This document shows positions 25,789 through 35,901 of a stretch of DNA of 64,000 nt, piece after piece. The DNA lies in assembly GCA_963720475.1 (NCBI GenBank), contig OY970394.1, positions 2,356,001 through 2,420,000 on the forward strand, read 5' to 3'. Source of the DNA: G963720475 sp963720475. Lineage in GTDB: Bacteria; Actinomycetota; Thermoleophilia; Solirubrobacterales; Thermoleophilaceae. The stretch's first letter is position 1. Every line of letters starts with the position of its first letter. The translations under genes were made by a program, and so were the position numbers. The notes under the pieces were generated by a model. It ran no database searches and had not been told where the DNA came from. It saw nothing but the letters and a program-made list of their open reading frames with translations.

Positions 25789-27207
25789 ATGAACTTCGCC
25801 AGCGACCTCGTGGATGCCCGCCCTGCCGGCGATCTGGCGCTCGTCGCGCTCGCGCGGGACGGCTTGCGGCGGGAGATCACTTTCGGCGAGGTGGCGGACC
25901 GCTCGGCCCGGCTCGCCGGGACGCTCGCGGCGCGCGGGACCGAGCCCGGGGACATCGTCCTGACGCTGGTCGGCAACCGGCCGGAGTGGGTGTACGCGAT
26001 GCTCGCCTGCTTCCGCCTCGGCGCCGTCGTCCTGCCCTGTTCCGAGCAGCTGCGGCCGAACGATCTGCGCGCACGGATGGAGCTCGCCGATCCGCGAGCC
26101 GTGGTGGCCGACGAACGCAACGCCGCCGCGATCGCCGCCAGCGGCTTCGACGGCGAGCTCGTCGAGGTCCCCGACGAGCGGCTGTACGACGCCGAGCCCG
26201 CCCCCGCCGCGCAGCTCTGCCCCGACGACCCGGCGATGATCGTCTTCACATCCGGGACCGCGGGTGAGCCGAAGGCGATCCGCCACGGCCAACGCTACCT
26301 CCCCGGCCAGGCGGTACAGGCCGAACACTGGTTCGGAGCGCGGGCGGGCGAGCTCTGCTGGTGCACCGCCGCGAGCGGCTGGTCGAAGTCGGCGCGCAAC
26401 GCCTTCATCGCGCCGTGGCTGCGCGGCGCAGGTGCGCTGCTGCACGACAGCCGCTTCGACGCCGGCGAGCGGCTCGAGATCTGCGCGCGCGAGCGGGTGA
26501 ACGTCCTCTGCATGGTCCCGACCGAGTACCGCTCGATCGCGAAGGAGGGCATCTTGCGCGAGCTACCGGACCTCCGCCACGCGGTGACCGCCGGCGAGCC
26601 GGCCAATCCCGAGATCGTCGCCGAGTGGCGCGAGGCCGTGGGGGTCGAGCCGCGCGACGGCTACGGCCAGACCGAGACTGGGCAGCTGACCGGGATGCCG
26701 ATCGGCGCGCCCGTACGGCCCGGATCGATGGGCAAGGCGCTCCCGGGGTTCAAGCTGTGGGTCGAGGACGGCGAGCTCTGCGCCGACCCCGCGTCGATCC
26801 CGACGTTCTTCCTCGACGGCCCCTCGGAGGGCACCTGGCGGACCGGCGACCGCGTCGCCGAGGATGACGACGGCTATCTCTGGTTCGAGGGGCGCGCCGA
26901 CGACGTCATCATCTCGTCCGGCTACCGCATTGGCCCGTTCGAGGTCGAGTCGGCGCTCGTCTCGCACCCGGCCGTCGCCGAGGCGGCGGCGGTCGCCGCG
27001 CCCGACGAGGTGCGCGGGTCGGTGGTGCGCGCGGTCGTCGTGCTCCGGCCCGGCAGCGAGCCCGATGACAAGCTCGCGCGCGAGCTCCAAGACCACGTCA
27101 AGGCGGAGACGGCTCCGTACAAGTACCCGCGGATCGTCGAGTTTGCCGACGAGCTGCCGAAGACCGCGAGCGGCAAGATCCGCCGGGCGGTTCTGCGCGG
27201 CGACTAG
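25789..27207 (+). CDS. AMP-forming acyl-CoA synthetase
   Basis: The 472-residue enzyme activates a carboxylic acid to its CoA thioester through an acyl-adenylate. The P-loop is IVFTSGTAGEPKAIRHG, the adenine motif GYGQTETGQLTG, the hinge WFEGRADDVIISSGYRIGP, and the catalytic Lys in PKTASGKIRR. The arrangement is like medium-chain or acetyl-CoA synthetase relatives, somewhat shorter than average. ATG at 25789 is the first with homology; an upstream open frame runs into the riboswitch region and is not coding. Confidence 0.9.
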   Translation: MNFASDLVDARPAGDLALVALARDGLRREITFGEVADRSARLAGTLAARGTEPGDIVLTLVGNRPEWVYAMLACFRLGAVVLPCSEQLRPNDLRARMELADPRAVVADERNAAAIAASGFDGELVEVPDERLYDAEPAPAAQLCPDDPAMIVFTSGTAGEPKAIRHGQRYLPGQAVQAEHWFGARAGELCWCTAASGWSKSARNAFIAPWLRGAGALLHDSRFDAGERLEICARERVNVLCMVPTEYRSIAKEGILRELPDLRHAVTAGEPANPEIVAEWREAVGVEPRDGYGQTETGQLTGMPIGAPVRPGSMGKALPGFKLWVEDGELCADPASIPTFFLDGPSEGTWRTGDRVAEDDDGYLWFEGRADDVIISSGYRIGPFEVESALVSHPAVAEAAAVAAPDEVRGSVVRAVVVLRPGSEPDDKLARELQDHVKAETAPYKYPRIVEFADELPKTASGKIRRAVLRGD

Positions 27208-27221
27208 GCTAGCCCGACCGC

Positions 27222-27941
27222 GTGAGCCTGCCGCGCCTACTCCTCGTTCCCCAGCTGACGCAGATCGAGTGGACGATCAGGCCCGACCTCGAGCTGTGGG
27301 CCGAGGTGGCCAGCTTCGATCCTCCTGGCGTCGGAAACGAGCCGGCGCCCGAATCCTTCAAGCGCGATGTGATCGTTAGCCGCGGCCTCGACGAGCTCGA
27401 CCGCCAGGGTTGGGACCGTTGTGTGGTCGTCGGCGACGAGTTCGGCACCGCAACGGCGGTCCGGATTGCGGCAGAGCGTCCGGAGGCGATCGCGGGCATC
27501 GCACTCGGCCACGCTTCGCTCTCCTACGACAGTCATGGCGAGCGCCCGGCGACGATCGGACAGACGACAGCGGTTGTCAACCGGCTGCTCGACGTCGACT
27601 ACGGGGCGTTCATCCGCGCCATCACGCAGGCCACCCAGGGCGCGTACGACGACGAGCTCGCCAATCGCTTCCGCGAGCGGATACCGGCGGGAATCGTCCG
27701 CGCGTACGTCGAGGCGAGCGAGCCCGAACCGATCGGTGCCCTGCTCGAACAGCTCGACGTGCCGCTGCTGTTCGCCGAGCACAGCGGCTGCCTACGCTTC
27801 ACCGCCGAGGGGTTCAACGATGCCGTGAGCGCGTTTCCGCACGCGCGTACGGCCTCCTACAAGCTGAAGCCAAGCGTCAACCCAGAGTTCGCCGAGACAC
27901 TGCGTGCTTTTTGCAGCGATCTCGACGCCAAGGACGCCTAG
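27222..27941 (+). CDS. Alpha/beta-hydrolase-fold protein lacking the nucleophile
   Basis: The 239-residue protein follows the alpha/beta hydrolase layout, but the nucleophile elbow reads VVVGDEFGTATAV: Glu occupies the place of the usual Ser in GxSxG. A candidate acid/His pair at the end is not obvious. It may be a non-hydrolytic member, a lyase-like enzyme or a binding protein. GTG start 14 bases after the acyl-CoA synthetase stop suggests joint expression. Confidence 0.7.
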   Translation: MSLPRLLLVPQLTQIEWTIRPDLELWAEVASFDPPGVGNEPAPESFKRDVIVSRGLDELDRQGWDRCVVVGDEFGTATAVRIAAERPEAIAGIALGHASLSYDSHGERPATIGQTTAVVNRLLDVDYGAFIRAITQATQGAYDDELANRFRERIPAGIVRAYVEASEPEPIGALLEQLDVPLLFAEHSGCLRFTAEGFNDAVSAFPHARTASYKLKPSVNPEFAETLRAFCSDLDAKDA

Positions 27942-27997
27942 CGCGTTGGCAGCGTCGGCCTCAGGCCGCTAGCGCTCGTACTGGGTAGCCTGAAGGC

Positions 27998-28129
27998 ATG
28001 GAAGCGATCGCACACTTCACGCCCGAGGAGCTCCCGGTCACCCTGACGGTCCTCCTCGTGGGGGTGCTGCTCGGAAGCGGTCTCGGCATCGGCCTCACCC
28101 GCCGCTCACGCCAGTCGCGCCGGCGCTGA
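27998..28129 (+). CDS. 43-residue single-pass membrane protein
   Basis: ATG at 27998 opens a 43-codon frame: an acidic lead (MEAIAHFTPEEL), one membrane helix (VTLTVLLVGVLLGSGLGIGL), then a basic tail TRRSRQSRRR. The positive-inside rule puts the C-terminus in the cytoplasm. The stop at 28127-28129 is one base before the ATG of the YyaL-type gene. No family is recognised. Confidence 0.55.
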   Translation: MEAIAHFTPEELPVTLTVLLVGVLLGSGLGIGLTRRSRQSRRR

Positions 28130-28130
28130 G

Positions 28131-30092
<1,962 letters not shown>

Positions 30093-30137
30093 CGGAACCT
30101 ACACACGACGGCCCCCAGCAGCGTTAGGCTCATCTGC

Positions 30138-31641
30138 GTGGAGGACCTTCGCAATCCGGAGGCTTCGGAGCGGCTCGCATCGGAAGCACCCGACGAGTTC
30201 CTGCGCCGGCGCGAGTTCCTCCAGCGCACGGCGCTGACGGCAGGGCTCGCGACGTCGTTCGCGGGCGCACTATCGGGGGACACGCTCGTTGCAGAAGCAG
30301 CGAAGCGCCAGGCACGTGTGCCGCTGCCGAGCCCGCGCAACATGCCGATCGACACGATCGTCGTGCTGATGATGGAGAACCGCTCGTTCGACCACTACCT
30401 CGGCTGGCTGCCGGGGGCCGACGGCCGTCAGGGCGGGCTTCGATACAAGCGACCGGACGGCAAGTTCGAGGAGACGCGCCGCCTGACGCCCGACTATCAG
30501 GGCTGCGGGCATCCGGACCCCGGCCATGGCTGGAACAGCGGCCGCAGGCAGTTCAACGGCGGCCGGATAGACGGCTTCCTCGCGCGCGGCTCGGGCAACG
30601 ACGGGTTCGCTGTCGGCTACTACGAGGAGGGCGACCTCCCGTTCATCCCGTTCGCCGCGAAGGAGTTCACGACGTACGACCGCTACTTCACCTCGGTGAT
30701 GGACTCGACCTACCCGAACCGCGAGTACATGCACGCCGCCGAGTCGTACGGGACGCGTGGCAACGCGATCCCGGCTGCGACGGGCGGATTCCCGCCGAAC
30801 ACGATCTTCGACGCGCTCGCGAAGAAGGGCATCCGCGGCCAGGAGTTCTTCAACGACCTGCCCCCCGGGATCCTGTGGGGTCCGACGGGCCTCGCGCGGT
30901 CGTCGCGGATAGAGGATTACTACCAGCGCTGCATCAACGGCCAGCTACCGCCGCTTTCGTTCGTGGACCCGCCGTTCCTCAACGGCGGCGGGGGCGACGG
31001 GCTATCGGCCGACGAGCACCCTCACGGCGACGTCCGCCTCGGCCAGGCGTTCATATCCGACGTCGTCCACGCCTTCATGGAGTCGCCGCACTGGCCGCGC
31101 GGGGCGCTCTTCATCACCTACGACGAGTGGGGCGGGTTCTTCGATCACGTCCGGCCGCCGCGCGTACCGGACATCCGCAACTCGCGCAACCTGGAATTCG
31201 ACTACGGCCTGATGGGGTTCCGCGTCCCGACGATCGCGATCTCTCCCTGGGTGCGCCGCGGACACGTCTCTCACCTGCAGTGCGGCCACGAGTCCATCCT
31301 CAAGATGATCGAGTACCGCTTCGGCCTCCCCCCGCTCAATCGCCGCACGCGCTACGCGGCGAACATCGCGCGCTCGTTCGACTTCGAGTCGCAGCCCCGG
31401 CTCGACCTTCCGAGCCTGCCGGACCCCCAACGGACCTCCGGCCCCGCGTGCTCGCTGCGCGACGTCCCGATCGGCCAGCAGAGCTCCGAACGTGGCCTCG
31501 CGTCCGAAGCAGCACGACTTCGAGAAGCTGCTCACGAGTGGCTACGCCGAGCGGCTCGGTTTCGACTACAAGCCGTGGACACCGGAGACCACTTTCCGGG
31601 AGGGCTCGAAGGTCAAAGCCGCCTACAAGGGAGACGAATGA
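30138..31641 (+). CDS. Tat-exported phospholipase C/phosphoesterase-family protein, frameshift near 3' end
   Basis: GTG at 30138 starts a protein with twin-arginine signal RRREFLQRTALTAGLA and the phosphoesterase core VVLMMENRSFDHYLGWL, FFDHVRPP and GFRVPTIAISPWVRRGH, typical of non-haemolytic phospholipase C or acid phosphatase relatives. After about residue 440 the frame loses homology; one base further on, the family C-terminus reappears (KQHDFEKLLTSGYAERLGFD) and stops at TGA 31639-31641. One extra base between about 31455 and 31500 explains this. The stop overlaps the next ATG. An extended reading in frame 0 to 31784 is artefactual. Confidence 0.82.
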
Positions 31642-32190
31642 AGAAGCTAGCGCTGCTGACCATCGCCTCGATGCTCGGGCTTGGGGCCTTCGGAGCCGCC
31701 GTCGAGGCCAAGCAGTCTCGACGGAAGCTCGGGCAAGGATCGCCTCGAGGGCACGAACTCGGCCGACCGCCTCTCCGGCCGTAGCCGGGCGGACACCCTG
31801 ATCGGCAAGGGCGGCGACGACACCCTCTTCGGCGGGTCGGGGAGCGACCGCCTGTCGGGCGACAACGGCGACGACGACCTCGACGGCGGCTCGGGTGCCG
31901 ACCGCCTCGACGGCGGCGCCGGGAACGACGACCTCACGGGCGGCGCCGGGGCCGACGCGCTGCGCGGACGCGCGGGCGACGACGGCCTCAGCGGCGGAGC
32001 CGGCAAGGACTTCATCCGCGGCGGCGGCGGCGAGGACGAGATCCAGGCTGGACCCGGGAACGACACGATCGACGCCGTTGACGGCGCCGCCGACACGATC
32101 GACTGCGGCGAGGGCGAAGACACCGTCCGCCTCGACAACGCCGAGGAGGGCGTCTTCAACTGCGAGACGATCGACTTCCCCGCGGGCTAG
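31638..32190 (+). CDS. Secreted RTX-like calcium-binding repeat protein, frameshifted
   Basis: ATG at 31638 gives a clear signal peptide (MKKLALLTIASMLGLGAFGA then AVEA). At about 31710 the frame must shift by one base, after which roughly nine glycine/aspartate nonapeptide repeats follow (GGDDTLFGGSGSDRLSGDNG and so on) ending with a Cys-containing cap (TIDCGEGEDTVR, FNCETIDF). Such beta-roll repeats bind calcium outside the cell. There is no haemolysin domain or type I secretion neighbour, so this is not a toxin call. Its ATG overlaps the stop of the phospholipase-like gene. Confidence 0.72.
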
Positions 32191-32211
32191 GCGCTGCGCC
32201 CGCCGTGGGCG

Positions 32212-32511
32212 CTACTTGATCTTGCCGGCGGTCACCTGAGACAGGTCGAAGGTGACATTGCCGTCGTCGTTCGTCTGAGTGACCTGCACTGTCCCGGTGG
32301 CGTCGCCGGTGACCTTGCAGTCGAAGTTCTCGCCCTTCTTCTGGTCAACGTCGTCGGGACAGTCGACGCTCACGTCTTTGGCGCCCGTCTGCTGCTTGAC
32401 GGCGTCGCTGATCTTCTCCTCACCCTCGTCGGTGTCGAGGCCGCCGCAGCCGGCGACGGCGAGTCCAGCGAGCGCGGTGATAGCGATGGTCGGTACGAGG
32501 CGAGTCTTCAA
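32212..32511 (-). CDS. Small lipoprotein, DUF4333-like
   Basis: The 99-residue product has a signal peptide with lipobox VAGC (Cys22) and a short beta domain with two Cys (VSVDCPDDVDQKKGENFDCK) 14 residues apart, the arrangement I associate with DUF4333 proteins. A TTG start at 32511 has GGGAG about 8 bases upstream. It lies 19 bases downstream of glnA in the same direction. Function unknown, presumably at the outer face of the membrane. Confidence 0.75.
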   Translation of the reverse strand: MKTRLVPTIAITALAGLAVAGCGGLDTDEGEEKISDAVKQQTGAKDVSVDCPDDVDQKKGENFDCKVTGDATGTVQVTQTNDDGNVTFDLSQVTAGKIK

Positions 32512-32530
32512 GGCAGTTCTCCCTTTTTGG

Positions 32531-33880
32531 CTAGAGGACGGACAGGTAACGGTCGATCTCCCACTCCGAGACCTGCACGCGGTAGTCCTCCCACTCCTGC
32601 CGCTTGATCTCGACGTAGCGGTTGAAGATGTGCTCGCCGAACGTGCGCAGCACGAGCTCGGACTCCGCCGTAAGCTCGATCGCCTCGCCGAGGGTCTCTG
32701 GCAGCTGCTCGATGCCGAGCCGCCGCCGGTCGTCCGGTGAGAGGTGGTAGAGGTTCTTCTCCATCGGCTCGGGGAGCTCGTAGCCCTTCTCGATTCCCTC
32801 GAGGCCCGCCGCGAGCAACGCCGCGAAGGTGAGGTACGGGTTGCAGGCGGGATCCGGGCAGCGGATCTCGGCGCGGGTCGCCTGCTCCTTGCCGGGGTGG
32901 TAGAGGGGGACGCGCACGAGCGCCGAGCGGTTGCGGCGCGACCACGCGCAGTAGACCGGCGCCTCATAGCCCGGCACGAGCCGCTTGTACGAGTTGACCC
33001 ACTGGGCAAAGACCGCGCAGATCTCGCGCGCGTGTTTGAGCTGCCCGGCGATGAACGCCTTCCCGACCGGTGAGAGGAAGTACGTGTCGTCGGCGTCGTA
33101 GAAGGCGTTTCCGCCGTCGTTGAAGAGCGACTGGTGGGTGTGCATCCCCGACCCGTTCTCGCCGAAGAGCGGCTTCGGCATGAAGGTCGCGTGCCAGCCG
33201 TAGCGCATCGCGTACTCCTTGACCGTGATGCGGTAGGTCATCGTGTCGTCGGCCATCTTGAGCGCGTCGGCGTAGCGCATGTCGATCTCGTGCTGCGATG
33301 GCCCGACCTCGTGGTGGGTGTACTCGACGTGGATGCCGAGCTGCTCGAGCGCGAGCACCGTCTCGCGGCGCACATCCGAGCCGGCGTCGAGCGTGGTCAG
33401 GTCGAAGTAGCCGCCTTCGTCGAGGATCTCGGGCCTGCCGGACTCGGGACGGGCGTTGCGGAAGTAGAAGTACTCGAGCTCGGGACCGACGTTGAAGGTG
33501 TCGAATCCCATCGCGTGCGCGCGCTCGAGGGTGCGCCGCATGACGTAGCGCGGGTCGCCCTCGTACGGCTCGCGGCTCGGCGTGAGGATGTCGCAGAACA
33601 TCCGCCCGACGCCCTTGTCCTCCGGCCGCCAGGGCAGGATGTCGAACGTGGTCGGGTCGGGCTGGGCGATCATGTCCGACTCCTCGATCGCGTTGAAGCC
33701 GGTGATCGAGGAGCCGTCGAAGCCCATGCCGCCCTCGAACGCGTCGTCGAGCTCGGCGGCGTTGATCGAGAAGCTCTTCAGCTGCCCGAGGATGTCGGTG
33801 AACCAGAACCGGATGAAGCGGATGTCGTTGTCCTCGACGATCGCCTTGACGTCGTCGGCGCTCTGTGGACGGTCTGCCAT
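32531..33880 (-). CDS. glnA: Glutamine synthetase, type I (GSI-alpha-like)
   Basis: The 449-residue enzyme makes glutamine from glutamate, ammonia and ATP. Motifs: GMGFDGSSITGF, NVGPELEYFYF, VGPSQHEIDMRYADAL, FGENGSGMHTHQSLF and RNRSALVRVP. The C-terminal region (LPETLGEAIE, GEHIFNRYVEIKRQEWEDYR) looks like the Bacillus GSI-alpha group, without a clear adenylylation loop, implying feedback rather than covalent control. The ATG at 33880 is preceded by AGGAAG. It is followed by a lipoprotein gene. Confidence 0.95.
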   Translation of the reverse strand: MADRPQSADDVKAIVEDNDIRFIRFWFTDILGQLKSFSINAAELDDAFEGGMGFDGSSITGFNAIEESDMIAQPDPTTFDILPWRPEDKGVGRMFCDILTPSREPYEGDPRYVMRRTLERAHAMGFDTFNVGPELEYFYFRNARPESGRPEILDEGGYFDLTTLDAGSDVRRETVLALEQLGIHVEYTHHEVGPSQHEIDMRYADALKMADDTMTYRITVKEYAMRYGWHATFMPKPLFGENGSGMHTHQSLFNDGGNAFYDADDTYFLSPVGKAFIAGQLKHAREICAVFAQWVNSYKRLVPGYEAPVYCAWSRRNRSALVRVPLYHPGKEQATRAEIRCPDPACNPYLTFAALLAAGLEGIEKGYELPEPMEKNLYHLSPDDRRRLGIEQLPETLGEAIELTAESELVLRTFGEHIFNRYVEIKRQEWEDYRVQVSEWEIDRYLSVL

Positions 33881-33954
33881 CGAGCTTCCTCTCGTTTCGG
33901 GGGGCGGCGGGCCCAATCTAACGAGAGAACGGCGCCCCGTGGGGACGCCGCGCC

Positions 33955-33980
33955 AAAAAAAGAGGCCGCCGGTGGCGACC
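33955..33980 (-). terminator. Rho-independent terminator of the HxlR operon
   Basis: On the minus strand a 7-base stem GGTCGCC/GGCGGCC (one G-U pair, loop ACC) is followed by CTC and a run of seven T. It sits 9 bases past the stop of the HxlR-type gene. This is the clearest intrinsic terminator in the window. Confidence 0.78.
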
Positions 33981-33988
33981 TTGTCAGT

Positions 33989-34429
33989 TCAGGAGAGCCA
34001 GTTGCGGGCCCAGCTCTTGAGCGAGCGTACCGTCGGCTCGAGCGCGCGGCCCTTCTCGGTGAGCGCGTACTCGACGCGGACCGGGGCCTGTTCGGAGACC
34101 CGCCGCTCGACGATCCCCTCCCCCTCGAGCTCCTTCAGCCGCTCGGATAGGAGGCGGTCGGAGATCTCGGGTACGAGCTGGCGGATCTCCGAAAAGCGAA
34201 GGGAGCCATCCATCAGCACCAGCAGGATGGCTCCTGACCATCGCTTTCCGACGAGCTCGACGGCGCGGTGATAGAGCGCACAGCACTCTCGCCGCTCGTG
34301 ATGCTCGGTCGCCGCCGGCGCGGCATGGCCGTTGGCCGCGTGGCCATTGCCGTTTCCGTTGATGTTGTGAGAAGGCTCGTCGCCGGCATGCGCCGGGGCG
34401 GGCGTCCGCGTTGCAGCGCGCACAGCCAT
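33989..34429 (-). CDS. HxlR-family winged-helix regulator
   Basis: The 146-residue protein has an unusual Asn/Gly/His-rich lead of about 45 residues, then an HxlR domain: ECCALYHRAVELVGKRWSGA, SLRFSEIRQLVPEISDRLLS and LSERLKELEGEGIVERRV. HxlR proteins often sense thiol-reactive or carbonyl stress through the N-terminal Cys. It is 49 bases downstream of an AhpD-fold gene and probably controls it through the palindrome at 35068-35082. A larger overlapping frame in the same region is a shadow. Confidence 0.88.
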   Translation of the reverse strand: MAVRAATRTPAPAHAGDEPSHNINGNGNGHAANGHAAPAATEHHERRECCALYHRAVELVGKRWSGAILLVLMDGSLRFSEIRQLVPEISDRLLSERLKELEGEGIVERRVSEQAPVRVEYALTEKGRALEPTVRSLKSWARNWLS

Positions 34430-34477
34430 TGACCAATCCTACCGACCCGCTCCGAGGTCCTAGCTCGCCTCGCGGCG

Positions 34478-35047
34478 CTAGGCCGCGGCCGCCTGTTCGG
34501 TACGTCCCTCCTCGACCGAGCCGTCGGGTGGGATGTCACCCGCCCGGGTCACGAGGTTGGAGAACATGTCCAGCGCGACGTATGCGACGGCCTCGAGCAC
34601 CTGCTCGTCTTCCCAGCCGGCCTCGCGGGCCTCTTCGAGCAGGTGGACGGGCGGCGGCCCGTCCTCGACGACAAGGGCGCCGATGAAGGCGAGCAGGCTC
34701 GCCTCCTTCTCGTCCGCCGAGGCGAACTCACGCGCGGATGCGATCTCGTCGAGACCGATGCCGCCCTGGCGCGCGGTGCGCTGAAGCGCCGCGAGCGCGT
34801 AGCCGCTGCCGGTCGCCTCGGCCACCCCGAGCGCGATCCGCTGCTGGGTCGCCCACGGAAGCGTGCCGTGCCGCAGCTCGGAACGGAACCGCGCGTAGCC
34901 GCGCAGCGCCGCCGCCGAACCTGCCAGCGCGCCGACGAAGTTGGACAGCTGCCCTCCACTCGAGAGCGCGCCCTTCAGGATCGGCGCGCTGCCCTCAGGG
35001 GCGGTCAGCTCGTCATGAATCTGGAACCTGCTCTCCTTGGTCTTCAT
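34478..35047 (-). CDS. AhpD/carboxymuconolactone-decarboxylase-fold protein without active-site cysteines
   Basis: The 189-residue product follows the all-helical AhpD fold, with LPWATQQRIALGVAEATGSG followed by YALAALQRTA, in the place where the family has the CxxC redox pair. Here the two Cys are replaced and the whole protein contains no cysteine, so it cannot be a peroxidase of the AhpD kind. It is cotranscribed with an HxlR regulator. ATG at 35047 has AGGAAG upstream. Confidence 0.8.
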   Translation of the reverse strand: MKTKESRFQIHDELTAPEGSAPILKGALSSGGQLSNFVGALAGSAAALRGYARFRSELRHGTLPWATQQRIALGVAEATGSGYALAALQRTARQGGIGLDEIASAREFASADEKEASLLAFIGALVVEDGPPPVHLLEEAREAGWEDEQVLEAVAYVALDMFSNLVTRAGDIPPDGSVEEGRTEQAAAA

Positions 35048-35067
35048 CGCTTCACTTCCTGGACTTG

Positions 35068-35082
35068 CTTACAGGAGGTAAG
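35068..35082. promoter_or_regulatory. Palindromic operator candidate with -10 box of the AhpD-fold/HxlR operon
   Basis: CTTAC-AGGAG-GTAAG is a perfect 5+5 inverted repeat, 21-35 bases upstream of the ATG at 35047. On the minus strand TATACT (35081-35086) overlaps its edge and fits a -10 hexamer. TTAC/GTAA half-sites resemble those known for HxlR-type regulators, so the downstream HxlR protein is the natural candidate to bind. Confidence 0.5.
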
Positions 35083-35145
35083 TATAGCTAGTTAGTCGCT
35101 TTCTTGCAGTAAGAGAGCGAGGTGAGGCGTGCATCAACAACCGAT

Positions 35146-35163
35146 ACGCACCAACCGGTGCGT
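35146..35163. terminator. Short perfect hairpin between convergent transcription ends
   Basis: ACGCACC and GGTGCGT form a perfect 7-base stem with loop AACC, 33 bases beyond the stop of the minus-strand membrane-protein gene. There is no T run, so it is either a weak terminator or a transcript-end stabiliser. Confidence 0.4.
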
Positions 35164-35195
35164 TCGGATGTCTATCCGGCAGGCCTTAGGGGCAG

Positions 35196-35642
35196 CTAAT
35201 GGGCGCCGGTGGCGATCGCCATGAAGGCGAGGAAGAGGCCGAGCATCACGGCCCACATCGCCACGCGGTCCGGCCGCGCCGCAAGCTGGGCGGTCGCGAT
35301 CGGGGCGAGCCCGCGCCGATCACGGGCGCGGGCGGTGCGGGGGGCGAAGACATCGGGAGAGGCGACGCGGGCGCTCTCGGGCTCCTTCGGCCGGCCGCTG
35401 ACCTGAACGGTGCGGCGGGAGCCGGCGGGCTTGCGATCTGTCGGCTCGAGCTCGGGGCGCTCGGGCGAGGCCTCCAGCCGCTCGATGTACGCCTGGCGGG
35501 CCTGCTCGTCACCATCCGGCTCCCCGCCGCCCTCGACGAACTCCTCCGGGGAAGCGGAATGCACGAGCCGGAACCGCGGTTTGGGCGGGTCGGCTAGGGG
35601 GTTGTCTGCTCGCGTCGCGCGAGCTCTCGCTGTCTGCGGCAT
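35196..35642 (-). CDS. Tail-anchored membrane protein of unknown function under c-di-AMP riboswitch
   Basis: The 148-residue product is hydrophilic and Arg/Pro/Glu-rich for 120 residues and ends in one membrane helix (VAMWAVMLGLFLAFMAIATG) three residues from the C-terminus. That topology puts most of the protein in the cytoplasm. No family is recognised. Its start codon lies a few bases behind a c-di-AMP riboswitch, linking it to cell-wall or osmotic homeostasis. The hydrophilic part includes VHSASPEEFVEGGGEPDGDE and looks disordered. Confidence 0.68.
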   Translation of the reverse strand: MPQTARARATRADNPLADPPKPRFRLVHSASPEEFVEGGGEPDGDEQARQAYIERLEASPERPELEPTDRKPAGSRRTVQVSGRPKEPESARVASPDVFAPRTARARDRRGLAPIATAQLAARPDRVAMWAVMLGLFLAFMAIATGAH

Positions 35643-35654
35643 ATCTCTCTTTCC

Positions 35655-35815
35655 GGCGCCTACGGGGTTAGCTGACGGGCTCGCGCTGAAAGAGCTGCGC
35701 TACGCCTGGCTACGGCGATTCGCCCCTGGCCTGGGAAGACCGGTTTGGTTCCCCCGCGTCCTCGCCCTGGCAGGCGGGACTTCGGCTATTGATGCGGCGC
35801 GGACTGTAACAGTCG
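35655..35815 (-). ncRNA. Cyclic di-AMP (ydaO-yuaA) riboswitch, copy 2
   Basis: Minus-strand blocks match copy 1 in order: GCCGAAGTCCCGCC, CGGGGGAACC, GGGGCGAATCGCC, then CTTTCAGCGCGAGCCCGTCA and GCTAACCCCGTAGGCG. The 3' strand ends about 15 bases before the ATG at 35642, and the ribosome-binding stretch GAAAGAGAG follows immediately, which favours translational control. Boundaries are approximate. Confidence 0.87.
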
Positions 35816-35901
35816 TACCCCACGGCAAAGCGGAGGTTGCTGGAATTTGGGTGTAATCGCTGTGAACTCGGGCGTTTGCGGCGCCCGAACAGACTTCGGG
35901 G

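Noticed and set aside
31710..32190. RTX toxin
   Set aside because: Only repeats and a Sec-like signal peptide are present; no toxin domain, no type I secretion genes.
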